The notes: generated from the letters alone by a model not told the origin. A DNA stretch of 48,239 nucleotides from Phycisphaerae bacterium (GCA_017993835.1 JAGOLX010000008.1:1-48239); one strand, 5' to 3'. Numbered from the stretch's first letter, positions 33,621 through 41,997 are shown. Numbers and translations are program-made.

Positions 33621-36600
33621 TCATTTGCCCGAGGCGCCGGGCGAGCCGCCCACGAGAATGCTGGGCCACCAGGCGCTCTGGTCGTTGAGATCGGCACCGC
33701 TCGCCGGGTCCAGGACCGTCAAGGAGAAACCGGCGCCATCCGTCAGGTCGAACCAGTCGTCCCTGTACTCGAAGCTCTCGATGACCTCTCCGCCGGCGTC
33801 GACCAACTCGATCCTCTCGCCGCCATTCGCCAGATTCCCTGTGTACTGTCCGACGACAGGCAGTTGGTCGCCATAGCGGGCCTTGAAGGAAGCGAGGTCC
33901 CGCACGAGCAGGCAGTAACCCCCTGGAGACAGCTCGAAGCTTGGGAACGTATACCGGATTCCCTTCGTGAATTCGACCAGATTCAGATTGACCGTCGCGT
34001 CGCCGACGTTGGTCAGCTCGATGAATTCCGCGTTCGGATCGTCCGCAGGATGGTACATGATCTCGCTGATCCGCAGGCTCTCGGCCACCGGTCCCACTGC
34101 GAACGCGACCTCGTTCAGCGCACTCCAGGTGCTCCCGTTGAGCGAGCGGACCTTCACGTGCGTGCTCTGCGAGAGGGTGATCGGCCCGGTGTACCGCAGG
34201 GCGGTTTCGGCGATGCCGCTGGGGGTGGCGTCCGGCGAATCCGACTGGCTCGTCAGTTGGACACAGAAGAGGAAGTCCGAACCGCTGGTCGATTGATTCA
34301 ACGCCTGAACCGCCAGGATGTTCTCGCCCAATTGCAGACGAGAGACATAGGCCGTGACGTTGAAGGACTCGAAGACCACCGCTGCCACATCGGGATGTGA
34401 AGCGCCGGCCGCGGAGTTCCAAGCGGGTGTGCCCTGGAAGTTCTTCCTCGCGATCTCTGTTCCATTGAGATAGGCGATGAAACCATCGTCATAGCGGACA
34501 CTGAGAGTCAGACCGGTCAGCGAGGCAAGATTCTCGTCAGTGACAGCGAACGGAATCCGCACGTAGCAGGTGGCGTTCCTGTTGTACATCTGGCTCTCGA
34601 CATCGATCTGGATGTAGTCCTCGTATCCCGTGCCCCGTTCGAAACCGACGCCGCCCGTTCCCCTGGTCCAGGCGGAATCATCGAATGCGGCACCGCCGCG
34701 CCAGGCGTCGGAGATCGCCGCGGTGGGAATCAGGACCCGTTTGGACGCCGCCTCCGCGACCAGGAGCCCTTCGTCCCCCTGCTCCGGCGTCGATCCGGGA
34801 ACGCGAGGGTCGCTGCCGTCCAGGGTGTACCAGATCGCTCCGACTCCCCCATCGAGGGAGATTGTGGCGCCCGCGTCCAGATAGCCGCCATGCTGGCTGA
34901 AGGTCGGCGGATCGAAACTCGGATACCAGCCCGCCGTCTTGAACTGGTTCAGGACGATATTCGTCCGACGCGGGAAGTAGTTGGCGACCATCCCTTCGAT
35001 GTCGGGCAGCCAGTCGTCGTCCCTCGTCCTGGGCTTGCTCCGTTTGGAGTCGCCCCAGCGGGCGGATTCGGCGATGATCGCAGTATCGATCTGCTCGGCG
35101 CGGGCCATGAAACGAGCGGCACAAACGTCCGGCGTCAGCACCCCGCTGTTGAAGAAGTGCCTGTACACACGGTCCACGAACCGCATCCGGTACTCGGGAT
35201 GGAGGATCAGGTGCGTGTGAAACCACAGCGGATTGGACTGATTGAAGGACGAGCCCACCGCGGTCGTCGTCGCGTCAAACAGACGCGATTCATTCACCGA
35301 GTACAGCGAGTGCTCCCCGTCGTGACGGAAGAACTTGAACCCATCGGGCTGGACCCGGTTGTAGACCGCGTAGAAGTTGTTCGCCACGCGGGCCCATGCG
35401 CTGACCGGACCGTCCGGATCGCCCACATAGTACGTGCAGAGCATGTAGTCGATCAGGTTGTCGGCGTCGAGCAGTTTCGGGTAGGCGGGATTGGGCGTGC
35501 CGTCGGGATTCAGGCCCTGGGCACGGTAGTAGGTCGTATCGTTGGCGAATCCGGACTTCGAGGCGTCCCAGAGCATGCGCCAGTTATCGAGCACGCCGTC
35601 GGTGGCCTCGATGTCATAGCCGCCATTGCCGGCCCTGGACTTGATGACGTCGTAATCGTCCTTGTCGCCTCCGAAATAGGATGCGGCGTAGGATGCCTCC
35701 GAGCGCTCCTGAGTCTGATAGAGCCCCCAGTACTGGCCATCGATATACAGGTGATAGTAGCGGCTCCGCGTGTACGGCTGGCCCATGTCCCGCTGCGTAT
35801 CCCGCGAGAAGACCTCCCGAACGAACGTGTCGTGGCTGTCGGGGTTGCCGCCCTCGTAGCTCCAGGAGTAGTTCTGACTCGTGCGGAGATCCACTCCTTC
35901 GAATTCGCCGACCCCCTCGTCGCCGAAGAGCGGATAGTCGAGCTTCGGCATGCCGTAGTCTGCGCGGAAGAACAGGCGGAAAGCGTGTTTGGGATTGCCG
36001 CCGCTGCGGCTGTAGCCCCCTCGGATCCGCAGGCCCGCGTTCGCCTGGAAGCCTTCCGTTCCATCCGGATAGAGCAACTCCACGGAGACCGGTCGCTCCC
36101 AGGACGTTCCCTGGCTGCGGGCGTTCACGTAGATACCCATCGCACTGTCGAAGAGATTCGCCAGGTCCGTGACCAGCGAGACCGACGGGATCGCCAGCAA
36201 GGCATCGTCCATCAGGTCCTTGTACCGGGCATCGTTGACCACGTCGGGGTCCATGCCGTAGTTGATGGTCTGGCCGTTCACGCTGCCGGAGGGCCAGCCG
36301 GCGCCCGGCCGCTCCCCCTGCGGCGATTGCTTGACCACGTCCCCGACGAAGAGGTACGTGGAGGTCGCAAGGGGCGAGGGACTCCACAGAGTCCTGACCG
36401 CCACGGCCCGCAGACAGGTGGTCTTCGATACGGAGATCGGCCCTGTGTAGACGGAGGCCGCTGCGACAGGCCGCATCCGGGTCGGTGAGTAGGGATCGCT
36501 TCCATCCACGGTGTAGTAGATCGTCGTCCCCTCCGTGGGACAGGTGATCGTGACCTGAATCGCGCCGTCGTAGAAACCGCGTTCGGGACTGATTTGCAGT

Positions 36601-37166
36601 TCCTCGACAACGCCCTGATAGATGCTGAAGTTCCCCGACTCGGGCGTCGGATAGGCCAATGGCATCCACGTGTCGCTGCCATCGGGAATCCGGCCGTAGG
36701 ATATGTCCGTGGTCTGAACCGGGAAGCTGACGCTATCGATCAGGGTCGAGCCGTCGAGGTCGTAGAAGGCGATGGTTTCGCCCTCGGCGCTGAGCTTGAA
36801 ATCCGCGTGCAAGCCCGAGCCCGTGACGTCCCCGTCGGCCCAGACGAGCAGATAGCCGTGCGCGGCAATGGTCGTCGCAGCCGCGTCGTCCGTGGGAAAC
36901 TGCCACCGAGTCGGCGTCTCCAGGTCGTCCGTCAGGTACATCCCCCCCAGGTCGACCGGGACATCGCTCGGATTGTACAGCTCGATCCAGTCGTCGTATT
37001 CCCCTTCGGGATCGGCCAGGCACGTGCCGTTGGACGCCAGGACCTCGTTGATCACCACCGGGACCGGGTCGGCAGCCCAACCCTCCCCGGCGGCCAAGAG
37101 GATCATCGTGGCGACGGAGAGTATCACAGGGATGGCACAGTTCAATGCCCCAAAAGACCTTTTCAC
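33621..37166 (-). CDS. secreted CotH kinase-like protein with lamin-tail and chitobiase C-terminal domains
   Basis: A 1181-residue exported protein. The start is GTG at 37166, preceded by GGAGG; no ATG fits better. After a signal peptide (ending GEGWA) comes a lamin-tail domain (VVINEVLASNGTCLADPEGE, then YDDWIELYNPSDVPVDLGG). Next is a chitobiase C-terminal-like sandwich (TIYYTVDGSDPYSPT). A CotH region (about 310-720) includes AGLRIRGGYSRSGGNPKHAF, YYHLYIDGQYWGLYQTQERS and FFRHDGEHSLYS. A second chitobiase-type module (IWYTLDGSDPRVPG) and a beta sandwich follow, then a C-terminal lamin-tail domain (LRISEIMYHPADDPNAEFIE). Bacillus CotH is a spore-coat protein kinase; whether this member has kinase activity is unknown. 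A promoter lies at 37265-37293. Confidence 0.87.
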   Translation of the reverse strand: MKRSFGALNCAIPVILSVATMILLAAGEGWAADPVPVVINEVLASNGTCLADPEGEYDDWIELYNPSDVPVDLGGMYLTDDLETPTRWQFPTDDAAATTIAAHGYLLVWADGDVTGSGLHADFKLSAEGETIAFYDLDGSTLIDSVSFPVQTTDISYGRIPDGSDTWMPLAYPTPESGNFSIYQGVVEELQISPERGFYDGAIQVTITCPTEGTTIYYTVDGSDPYSPTRMRPVAAASVYTGPISVSKTTCLRAVAVRTLWSPSPLATSTYLFVGDVVKQSPQGERPGAGWPSGSVNGQTINYGMDPDVVNDARYKDLMDDALLAIPSVSLVTDLANLFDSAMGIYVNARSQGTSWERPVSVELLYPDGTEGFQANAGLRIRGGYSRSGGNPKHAFRLFFRADYGMPKLDYPLFGDEGVGEFEGVDLRTSQNYSWSYEGGNPDSHDTFVREVFSRDTQRDMGQPYTRSRYYHLYIDGQYWGLYQTQERSEASYAASYFGGDKDDYDVIKSRAGNGGYDIEATDGVLDNWRMLWDASKSGFANDTTYYRAQGLNPDGTPNPAYPKLLDADNLIDYMLCTYYVGDPDGPVSAWARVANNFYAVYNRVQPDGFKFFRHDGEHSLYSVNESRLFDATTTAVGSSFNQSNPLWFHTHLILHPEYRMRFVDRVYRHFFNSGVLTPDVCAARFMARAEQIDTAIIAESARWGDSKRSKPRTRDDDWLPDIEGMVANYFPRRTNIVLNQFKTAGWYPSFDPPTFSQHGGYLDAGATISLDGGVGAIWYTLDGSDPRVPGSTPEQGDEGLLVAEAASKRVLIPTAAISDAWRGGAAFDDSAWTRGTGGVGFERGTGYEDYIQIDVESQMYNRNATCYVRIPFAVTDENLASLTGLTLSVRYDDGFIAYLNGTEIARKNFQGTPAWNSAAGASHPDVAAVVFESFNVTAYVSRLQLGENILAVQALNQSTSGSDFLFCVQLTSQSDSPDATPSGIAETALRYTGPITLSQSTHVKVRSLNGSTWSALNEVAFAVGPVAESLRISEIMYHPADDPNAEFIELTNVGDATVNLNLVEFTKGIRYTFPSFELSPGGYCLLVRDLASFKARYGDQLPVVGQYTGNLANGGERIELVDAGGEVIESFEYRDDWFDLTDGAGFSLTVLDPASGADLNDQSAWWPSILVGGSPGASGK

Positions 37167-37264
37167 GTATTCCTCCAGTCCGAATGCTCCTCAGGCGAGA
37201 CGACTTCTCCTCTCGTTAACCGGGCAGCAAAAGCGCATTCACTCTTCCGGCCCGCCTTTTCTCT

Positions 37265-37293
37265 ATTCTACCATCCGGGCCGACGAGCGTCAA
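37265..37293 (-). promoter_or_regulatory. sigma70-type promoter of the CotH/lamin-tail gene
   Basis: On the minus strand TTGACG (37288-37293), a 17-base spacer and TAGAAT (37265-37270), about 100 bases upstream of the GTG start and just behind the helix-hairpin-helix gene. Confidence 0.7.
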
Positions 37294-37326
37294 ATCGAGA
37301 GCGCCGTTCCGGCACACACCGGTGGA

Positions 37327-37731
37327 CTATTCCCCCTGGAGTTCGTTGCCAGGCGTAGCCGAGGGATCGAATCGCAACCATGGGCGAATCCCTTCGATGG
37401 TGGCAGGACCGATCCCTTCGACCTGGCCCAGATCGCCCGCGTTTCGGAAGGCCGGCTGGCGTTCGGTCCGATCCTGGAGGCGGGTGCGGAGATCCAGGAT
37501 GGCCCGCGCCCGGGCCGGACCGATGCCGGGCAGACGCGACAGACTGGCAGCCGGGGCTTCATTGGGATTGACTCGCCCCTCCGGCAGGGGCTTCCGCTCC
37601 ACCACGGCAGGCTGTATGGCGCGGACCGCAAAACCCGCCGCCAAGACCGCGCAGACACAGGACCCAACCAGAAACCCTAGAGACTGGGCCGCGTCAAGCA
37701 TCTTGTCATGTCCCAATGCTCGCTGCCCCAT
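37327..37731 (-). CDS. ComEA-like helix-hairpin-helix protein
   Basis: A 134-residue protein with one N-terminal membrane segment (LGFLVGSCVCAVLAAGFAV, about residues 18-36). A C-terminal pair of helix-hairpin-helix motifs follows: LSRLPGIGPARARAILDLR and DLGQVEGIGPATIEGIRPWL. The VNPNEAPAASL lead-in matches the VNINTAS(A)xEL opening of ComEA, the membrane-anchored DNA receptor for natural transformation. Many small HhH proteins of unknown role share this layout. The ATG at 37731 is used; an in-frame ATG at 37701 is an alternative, and neither has a strong Shine-Dalgarno. The gene starts 29 bases after the GH10-like gene and so is probably cotranscribed with it. Confidence 0.8.
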   Translation of the reverse strand: MGQRALGHDKMLDAAQSLGFLVGSCVCAVLAAGFAVRAIQPAVVERKPLPEGRVNPNEAPAASLSRLPGIGPARARAILDLRTRLQDRTERQPAFRNAGDLGQVEGIGPATIEGIRPWLRFDPSATPGNELQGE

Positions 37732-37760
37732 GGGATGCCGCCCATCACAAACGCACGATT

Positions 37761-39236
37761 CTATCGCCTGAGAACCGATAGATGCATCTTCTTGAGAACC
37801 TCGAGCGATTCCTTGGGTTCCAGGTCCTGGGTGAGCAGGCCGCTATGGGCGATCGCGCCGCCGTCGCCGTCGGCCAGACTGCCGTAGTTCACCGCCTCGA
37901 CGAAAGGCTTGCTCATGGCGACCCTGTAGAACCGCTCGAGCCATTGTCCCTGGTGGCCCTGATCCCACCGTCGGTGCCAGACGCCGGCGTGCTCGGCATC
38001 GAACTTGCCCTTGCCCTGCTTGCTGGGAATCTCGACGTCCGTGACGTACAGGGGCTTGGCGATGAGAGCGAAGCAATCCAGAATCGAGGAGATCTGCATC
38101 ATGTCCCGCAGGTGCAGCCCCGATTCGTCCTTGCCAAACCGGACCTGCAGGCCAAAGGCGTCGAAGCTCGTCCCGCTCTGCACCACCATGTCCATGTAGA
38201 CGAACGGAGGGATACTGCTGGGCGTCGTCGCGTAGTACTCGCCCCACGGACTGCTGACCTCGACGATGCGAACCGCCCTGCTGCCGGCGGCCCGCACGGC
38301 CATGTTGGCGGCGCGGGTCATCTCGAGAATCTGCTCGAAATTGAAATTGAACTGGTTGTACGCATTCAGGCCGCTGATGACATACCAGCGATGCACGACC
38401 TGGGCGTAGCGGGCAACCACCTTGGAAACGAACTGGTAGGCCAGCTCTCGCATCTTCTCGAACCCGGCCCCGGACTGGAGCAGCCATTCGGGGATCTGGT
38501 CCTCCGTAAAGCGCAGCAGGGGTCCGGCGGAGATCACGAGCTTCTTATGATTCAGGATCGCCATGCAACTGTCGATCAGCGAGAAATCGAAATGGCCCTG
38601 GCGGGGCTCGACCCTCGCCCAATTGATGGGCAGCGTGACCGAGGCGAAAGACTCCAGCAGGCGGTCCATGTACTGCGGCTTCGTCAGGAGGTTGGGGTCC
38701 ACTCGACAGCCCATGCAGCCCCGCCCGAACCCGGGACTCTTGCGTCGCTTGTCGAACAGCGACTTGCCCTGGCGAACCGCCAGTTTCTCCGAGTAGATCG
38801 TGGCCTTCCGCAGCGAGGCATCAGCCAGTTGCGAGGCTTTGGACGCATCTTTGATGCACTGGATCGCCTTGACGAACAGATCCTGGGACTGCTTGGCGAT
38901 CTCCTCCAGGCCTTCGACGTTATCGAAGAACGACCAGTCCTCGCGCCGGTTCGTGATCTGCATGAGCTTCGCGCGCGCCAGCTCGACGTTGAGGATATAG
39001 GGTCGTTCCCTGTCGGGCAGGCAGGTCGTCGGCAGGAGGATCTTGCCGAAATCCTCGATCGGCCAGAGCAGAGCCAGACCGGCGGTCTCCGGGTTCGGTC
39101 GGATGCACTCGACGCAGCCGTCAGAAAAGACAATCTTGGCCCGGCGAATGCTGATGCCATCCGTGCCGAACAGGTAGGCGCCGGACAGAGAAAAATCGTT
39201 GACTGCCTTGCCGTCTCTGAAAACCTGAAACTTCAC
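37761..39236 (-). CDS. GH10-fold (endo-xylanase-like) protein without the catalytic glutamates
   Basis: A 491-residue protein without a signal peptide. Residues 1-130 form an N-terminal beta-rich domain. From about 165 the barrel follows GH10 landmarks: SVTLPINWARVEPRQGHFDF (like the WxxxEPxxGxF motif), HRWYVISGLNAYNQF where WDVVNEA is expected, and PLYVTDVEIP where ITELD is expected. By this alignment the acid/base Glu is Gly289 and the nucleophile Glu is Asp400, so normal xylanase chemistry seems impossible. Most GH10 enzymes are exported; this one appears cytoplasmic. The start is GTG at 39236, without a strong Shine-Dalgarno, behind a TATAAT promoter at 39308-39336. The gene is followed by a ComEA-like gene. 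Function unknown. Confidence 0.75.
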   Translation of the reverse strand: MKFQVFRDGKAVNDFSLSGAYLFGTDGISIRRAKIVFSDGCVECIRPNPETAGLALLWPIEDFGKILLPTTCLPDRERPYILNVELARAKLMQITNRREDWSFFDNVEGLEEIAKQSQDLFVKAIQCIKDASKASQLADASLRKATIYSEKLAVRQGKSLFDKRRKSPGFGRGCMGCRVDPNLLTKPQYMDRLLESFASVTLPINWARVEPRQGHFDFSLIDSCMAILNHKKLVISAGPLLRFTEDQIPEWLLQSGAGFEKMRELAYQFVSKVVARYAQVVHRWYVISGLNAYNQFNFNFEQILEMTRAANMAVRAAGSRAVRIVEVSSPWGEYYATTPSSIPPFVYMDMVVQSGTSFDAFGLQVRFGKDESGLHLRDMMQISSILDCFALIAKPLYVTDVEIPSKQGKGKFDAEHAGVWHRRWDQGHQGQWLERFYRVAMSKPFVEAVNYGSLADGDGGAIAHSGLLTQDLEPKESLEVLKKMHLSVLRR

Positions 39237-39307
39237 TCCACTGTCCCGATCCCACAGTCCGATCCCGTTCGCGCACGCCGCACACGCTTGCGGAATGCTA
39301 GCTTCGT

Positions 39308-39336
39308 ATTATAGCGGCCGGGGAACTGGACGCCAA
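39308..39336 (-). promoter_or_regulatory. sigma70-type promoter of the GH10-like / helix-hairpin-helix unit
   Basis: On the minus strand TTGGCG (39331-39336), a 17-base spacer and a perfect TATAAT (39308-39313), leaving a leader of about 65 bases to the GTG start. Confidence 0.68.
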
Positions 39337-39339
39337 CCC

Positions 39340-39365
39340 AAAAGTCGCCGCGATATTCTGCGGCG
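39340..39365 (-). terminator. intrinsic terminator candidate after the STAS/RsbW module
   Basis: On the minus strand CGCCGC, an 8-base loop, GCGGCG, then AC and TTTT. The six GC pairs and short T-run lie about 50 bases past the stop codon of the 153-residue protein. Confidence 0.5.
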
Positions 39366-39414
39366 CTGGCTCGCAGCCCGTGCGGCTGCCCAATGAGCGG
39401 TGGGCCAAGATCGG

Positions 39415-39876
39415 TCAGTTGACCGAAAAAGCCAGCCCGCGGTAGTGATTGACGTGCCCGCGGGCCAGAATGGCGGTCTTCTCGACCAGCCTGCCGATGA
39501 GAGTGACCTCGTTGATGAGAGTCTCGACCAGGTCGATGTGGGTCAGCGCCGATTCCGGACTGTACTGCGGGAGTATAACCACCACATACCCGCACTGGGT
39601 CTGGTCCGTCGCGAGCTGCGCCATGGTCACGCTGGTCTCGCCCACCTGGGTGATCACCGGCTCGGCTCCGTCGTCCACCTTGGCCCGGAGATCTTGGAGA
39701 AGCGTATCGGCGACACCCAGCGAGGCAAACTCCTCTGGATGGCTGAACCAGCATTCCCCATCGCGGTCCATGATGACCAGCATCGGTCCCCGGTCGGGCA
39801 GAACGTCGAAGACCTCTCGGGCAATCTGTTCGGTCAGGTCATGCGTATCGGACGTCTTCGTATTGCACAGATCCAT
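39415..39876 (-). CDS. unknown 153-residue cytoplasmic protein of the STAS/RsbW module
   Basis: I do not recognise a family. The protein is soluble, without signal peptide or membrane helix. The N-terminal half has an alternating beta/alpha look (PMLVIMDRDGECWFSHPEEF; EPVITQVGETSVTMAQLATD), followed by CGYVVVILPQYSPESALTHI and a long C-terminal helix. That could be a small PAS/GAF-like sensor, but this is a guess. The ATG at 39876 is preceded by GGAG. It lies downstream of the RsbW-type kinase gene on the same strand, 227 bases away, and ends before a terminator-like hairpin. Position suggests a third signalling component, such as a sensor or target of the partner switch. Confidence 0.6.
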   Translation of the reverse strand: MDLCNTKTSDTHDLTEQIAREVFDVLPDRGPMLVIMDRDGECWFSHPEEFASLGVADTLLQDLRAKVDDGAEPVITQVGETSVTMAQLATDQTQCGYVVVILPQYSPESALTHIDLVETLINEVTLIGRLVEKTAILARGHVNHYRGLAFSVN

Positions 39877-40103
39877 TCGATCGACTCCTTCACTGCAGGA
39901 ACAGCAAGTGTCCTCAGGAAGGATGTCGGCCAGAAGGGACTCACGCTTTGCGATCTTCGCAGAAGAGGGTGTTCGGGGGCCGTTTTTCGCCCGGCACGGA
40001 GCATGGGGGACGATTCGTCGGGATGGTTATGGGGCCTTATGGGACCGACAGGCGGTACGATACGAGGAGGGTGCGGAGATAGGAGAAACCGTCAGGAGGC
40101 CGC

Positions 40104-40556
40104 TCAGCCAGCAGGTGGGCTGCCGCGTTCCGGGGCCGGACGCCCCTTGTACCTGACCATGCGAAGACTGTTGCCCCGCGAGTTGTACTCCACGACGTGC
40201 ATGTAAGCGCCCATCAGGAGCAGGCCCCGGCCCTCTGGCCGGTACAGGTTGGCGCCCACGCGAGGATCCGGAATGCCACGCGGATCGAATCCATCCCCCT
40301 CGTCGGTGATGCTGATTTCCACCTTCTCCTGGTCCACCGAGTACTCGACCGTCACTCTCTTGGTCGCATCCATCTTGTTGCCGTGCTTGACGGCATTGAG
40401 GAAGGCCTCCTCCAGGGCCAGATGAACAGCAAACAGATCGTCCTGACTGTAGCCCTGGGCATTGAGCGTCGCCAGGATCTGACGACACGGCTTGCCCAAG
40501 GCCGACGGTTCACTCTTGACCACAAGGGAACATTTGACCGGCGTCTCAGCCGCCAT
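40104..40556 (-). CDS. RsbW-type anti-sigma factor kinase (HATPase_c_2)
   Basis: A 150-residue GHKL ATPase-fold protein. The N box is HLALEEAFLNAVKHGN (Asn55), the G1 box DEGDGFDP (Asp85) and the G2 box EGRGLLLM (about 108-115). Small stand-alone proteins of this type are serine kinases that bind a sigma factor or other partner and phosphorylate a STAS-domain antagonist. The gene lies 91 bases after the STAS gene, and both proteins begin with MAA. The ATG at 40556 follows AAGGTGG; the upstream extension of the frame lacks a good site. No sigma-factor gene lies in this window, so the regulated target is probably elsewhere or is not a sigma factor. Confidence 0.88.
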   Translation of the reverse strand: MAAETPVKCSLVVKSEPSALGKPCRQILATLNAQGYSQDDLFAVHLALEEAFLNAVKHGNKMDATKRVTVEYSVDQEKVEISITDEGDGFDPRGIPDPRVGANLYRPEGRGLLLMGAYMHVVEYNSRGNSLRMVRYKGRPAPERGSPPAG

Positions 40557-40647
40557 AACCGTCCACCTTCTCGTTCCAATACCCGGGGGCAATCCCCGCC
40601 GGGGCGCTTTGCTTGGGGGCTCACGCAGGCGTCACGAGCCGCGATGA

Positions 40648-41016
40648 TTATCGGTGCTCGGAGAAGCTACGCGTTGCGCTATTCACATCCTCATAGATCT
40701 CAAACACATTGGTCAGCCGGGTGATCTTGAACACCTCGTGAATCCCCGGATGGATATTGCAGAGCCTCAGTTCTCCATCCTGCTCGTAGACTCGCTTGCT
40801 GATCCGAATCAGCAGACCGAGCACGGCGGATGAAAGGAACTTGACATGACGGAAATCCAGGACGAGGTGAATTCCCGGGGCCTGTTCGACGACGGATTCC
40901 ACCGCCTCGCGCAAATCGCGAACGTCCGTCTCCTCCAGGATCTTCTCGTCTGTGAAGGCGACGATTGTCGCATCGTCTTTATACTCAACACTAATACGCG
41001 GCTGAATGGCAGCCAT
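40648..41016 (-). CDS. STAS-domain anti-anti-sigma factor (RsbV/SpoIIAA type)
   Basis: A 122-residue single STAS domain. The central VLDFRHVKFLSSAVLGLLI contains the serine (Ser62 or Ser63) that is phosphorylated by RsbW-type kinases in studied systems. In the unphosphorylated state such proteins bind the kinase and release its partner. The ATG at 41016 is preceded by GGAGACC; the longer upstream frame includes hydrophobic residues that belong to the leader. It is the first gene of the module, behind a near-consensus promoter at 41054-41082. It pairs with the kinase at 40104-40556. A phosphatase of the RsbU/SpoIIE type, expected to reset the switch, is not in the window. Confidence 0.9.
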   Translation of the reverse strand: MAAIQPRISVEYKDDATIVAFTDEKILEETDVRDLREAVESVVEQAPGIHLVLDFRHVKFLSSAVLGLLIRISKRVYEQDGELRLCNIHPGIHEVFKITRLTNVFEIYEDVNSATRSFSEHR

Positions 41017-41053
41017 AACGGTCTCCGGAGCAACCATCACCATAAACAGGGCA

Positions 41054-41082
41054 ATCCTAAGAAACCCGGCGGACCCTGTCAA
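41054..41082 (-). promoter_or_regulatory. near-consensus sigma70-type promoter of the STAS/RsbW module
   Basis: On the minus strand TTGACA (41077-41082), a 17-base spacer and TAGGAT (41054-41059), 38-66 bases upstream of the STAS start codon. Confidence 0.75.
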
Positions 41083-41517
41083 GCCTTTTGCACGGGGATC
41101 CGACCGGCCCGGCAAAACCAACGGTATTTCGGCAGTTAATTGCGCCGGCGTTGGATAAATTCCGGTTTTTTGTCTACAAAACTCTTGCCATTTGAAGTCA
41201 ACAATGGATAATTATGTCGGATTTTGTTGGGGCGGCCGCGGTGGGCGGCGACGCCTCGCAGGCAACGGTTGTGTGGGGTATGTCGCCTACGTACGGGGTT
41301 GTCGCTATAGGTCGATTTCCGTGTCGGTGCGGTTCTGTCCGCCCGCGGGGGCGGGCCACACGCGTGCCGGACACCATGACAGGGATAGAGGTTCTCGCAG
41401 ATGATTCGGGCACAATGCGGGTAACGAGGCCGTCCCTGACGGTCTTGTTGATACACCGCTCGCATGGCGCATTTATTTATCTTTTGACAAATTCCTGGTG
41501 TATGGAAGGAGAAGACA
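41083..41517. promoter_or_regulatory. gene-free divergent region between the STAS module and Rrf2 gene
   Basis: 435 bases without a convincing gene. A rightward promoter candidate, TTGCCA - 18 bases - TAATTA (about 41185-41214), overlaps a leftward TTGACT - 17 - TGTAGA. Downstream are stems GGCGAC/GTCGCC (41247-41252 with 41282-41287) and a perfect GCCCGC-GGGG-GCGGGC hairpin (41341-41356). A second rightward candidate, TTGATA about 17 bases before ATTTAT, lies near 41448-41476. Rrf2 genes are often autoregulated, so an operator is likely here. Confidence 0.4.
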
Positions 41518-41919
41518 ATGAGAGTAAGCAGATCCACCGGATATGCGTTGTTGGCCGTCGGGTACATCGCCAAGAATCAGGGCGATGGCGTGGTCCTGTC
41601 GCAGGACATTTCCAACCAGTACGACATTCCCCTGGAATACCTCCTGAAGATCCTCCAGCAGTTGGTTCGGGCCAATGTGCTGCGGAGCAAACGAGGCCCG
41701 CGCGGCGGCTTCTCCCTCGCCAAGCCCACGACCAAGATCACGATGCTCGAGGTGATCGAGGCGGTGGACGGCCCGCTCACGGGTGAGCTGAACCTGACCG
41801 ATCAGGCCGGCAATGACCCGTACAGCATCCGGGCCGAGCAGACGTACAACAAGGCAATCGCCCAGGCCAAGGGTGTCTTCCAGAAGACGAAGCTCTCCGC
41901 CTTGATCGGCAGCAAGTAG
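41518..41919 (+). CDS. Rrf2-family transcriptional regulator without iron-sulfur cysteines
   Basis: A 133-residue winged-helix regulator. The recognition region (SQDISNQYDIPLEYLLKILQ) and wing (SKRGPRGGFSLA, residues 57-68) match Rrf2 proteins such as IscR, NsrR and CymR. The three cysteines that bind Fe-S in IscR and NsrR, normally in the loop after EVIEAVDG, are absent; there is no Cys at all. It should therefore sense something other than a cluster, or work through a partner as CymR does. The ATG at 41518 has GGAAGGAG. A MazG-like gene follows in the same direction. A GTTCGAC/GTCGAAC hairpin with a T-run slightly downstream (about 41928-41972) lies between the two. Confidence 0.92.
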   Translation: MRVSRSTGYALLAVGYIAKNQGDGVVLSQDISNQYDIPLEYLLKILQQLVRANVLRSKRGPRGGFSLAKPTTKITMLEVIEAVDGPLTGELNLTDQAGNDPYSIRAEQTYNKAIAQAKGVFQKTKLSALIGSK

Positions 41920-41997
41920 AATCGCGGGTTCGACGCGTTCGGCAGTCGAACTGCGGTGAGGTGATTTTTTCCCGACAAGTTGGGGTGCGCGCACGCC

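Noticed and set aside
34890-36488. 532-codon plus-strand frame opposite the CotH gene
   Set aside because: It lies entirely within the CotH/lamin-tail coding region and shows only shadow composition.
41484-41489. TTGACA immediately upstream of the Rrf2 gene as a -35 box
   Set aside because: A -10 at the right distance would fall on the Shine-Dalgarno sequence (AGGAGA), so it cannot drive this gene.
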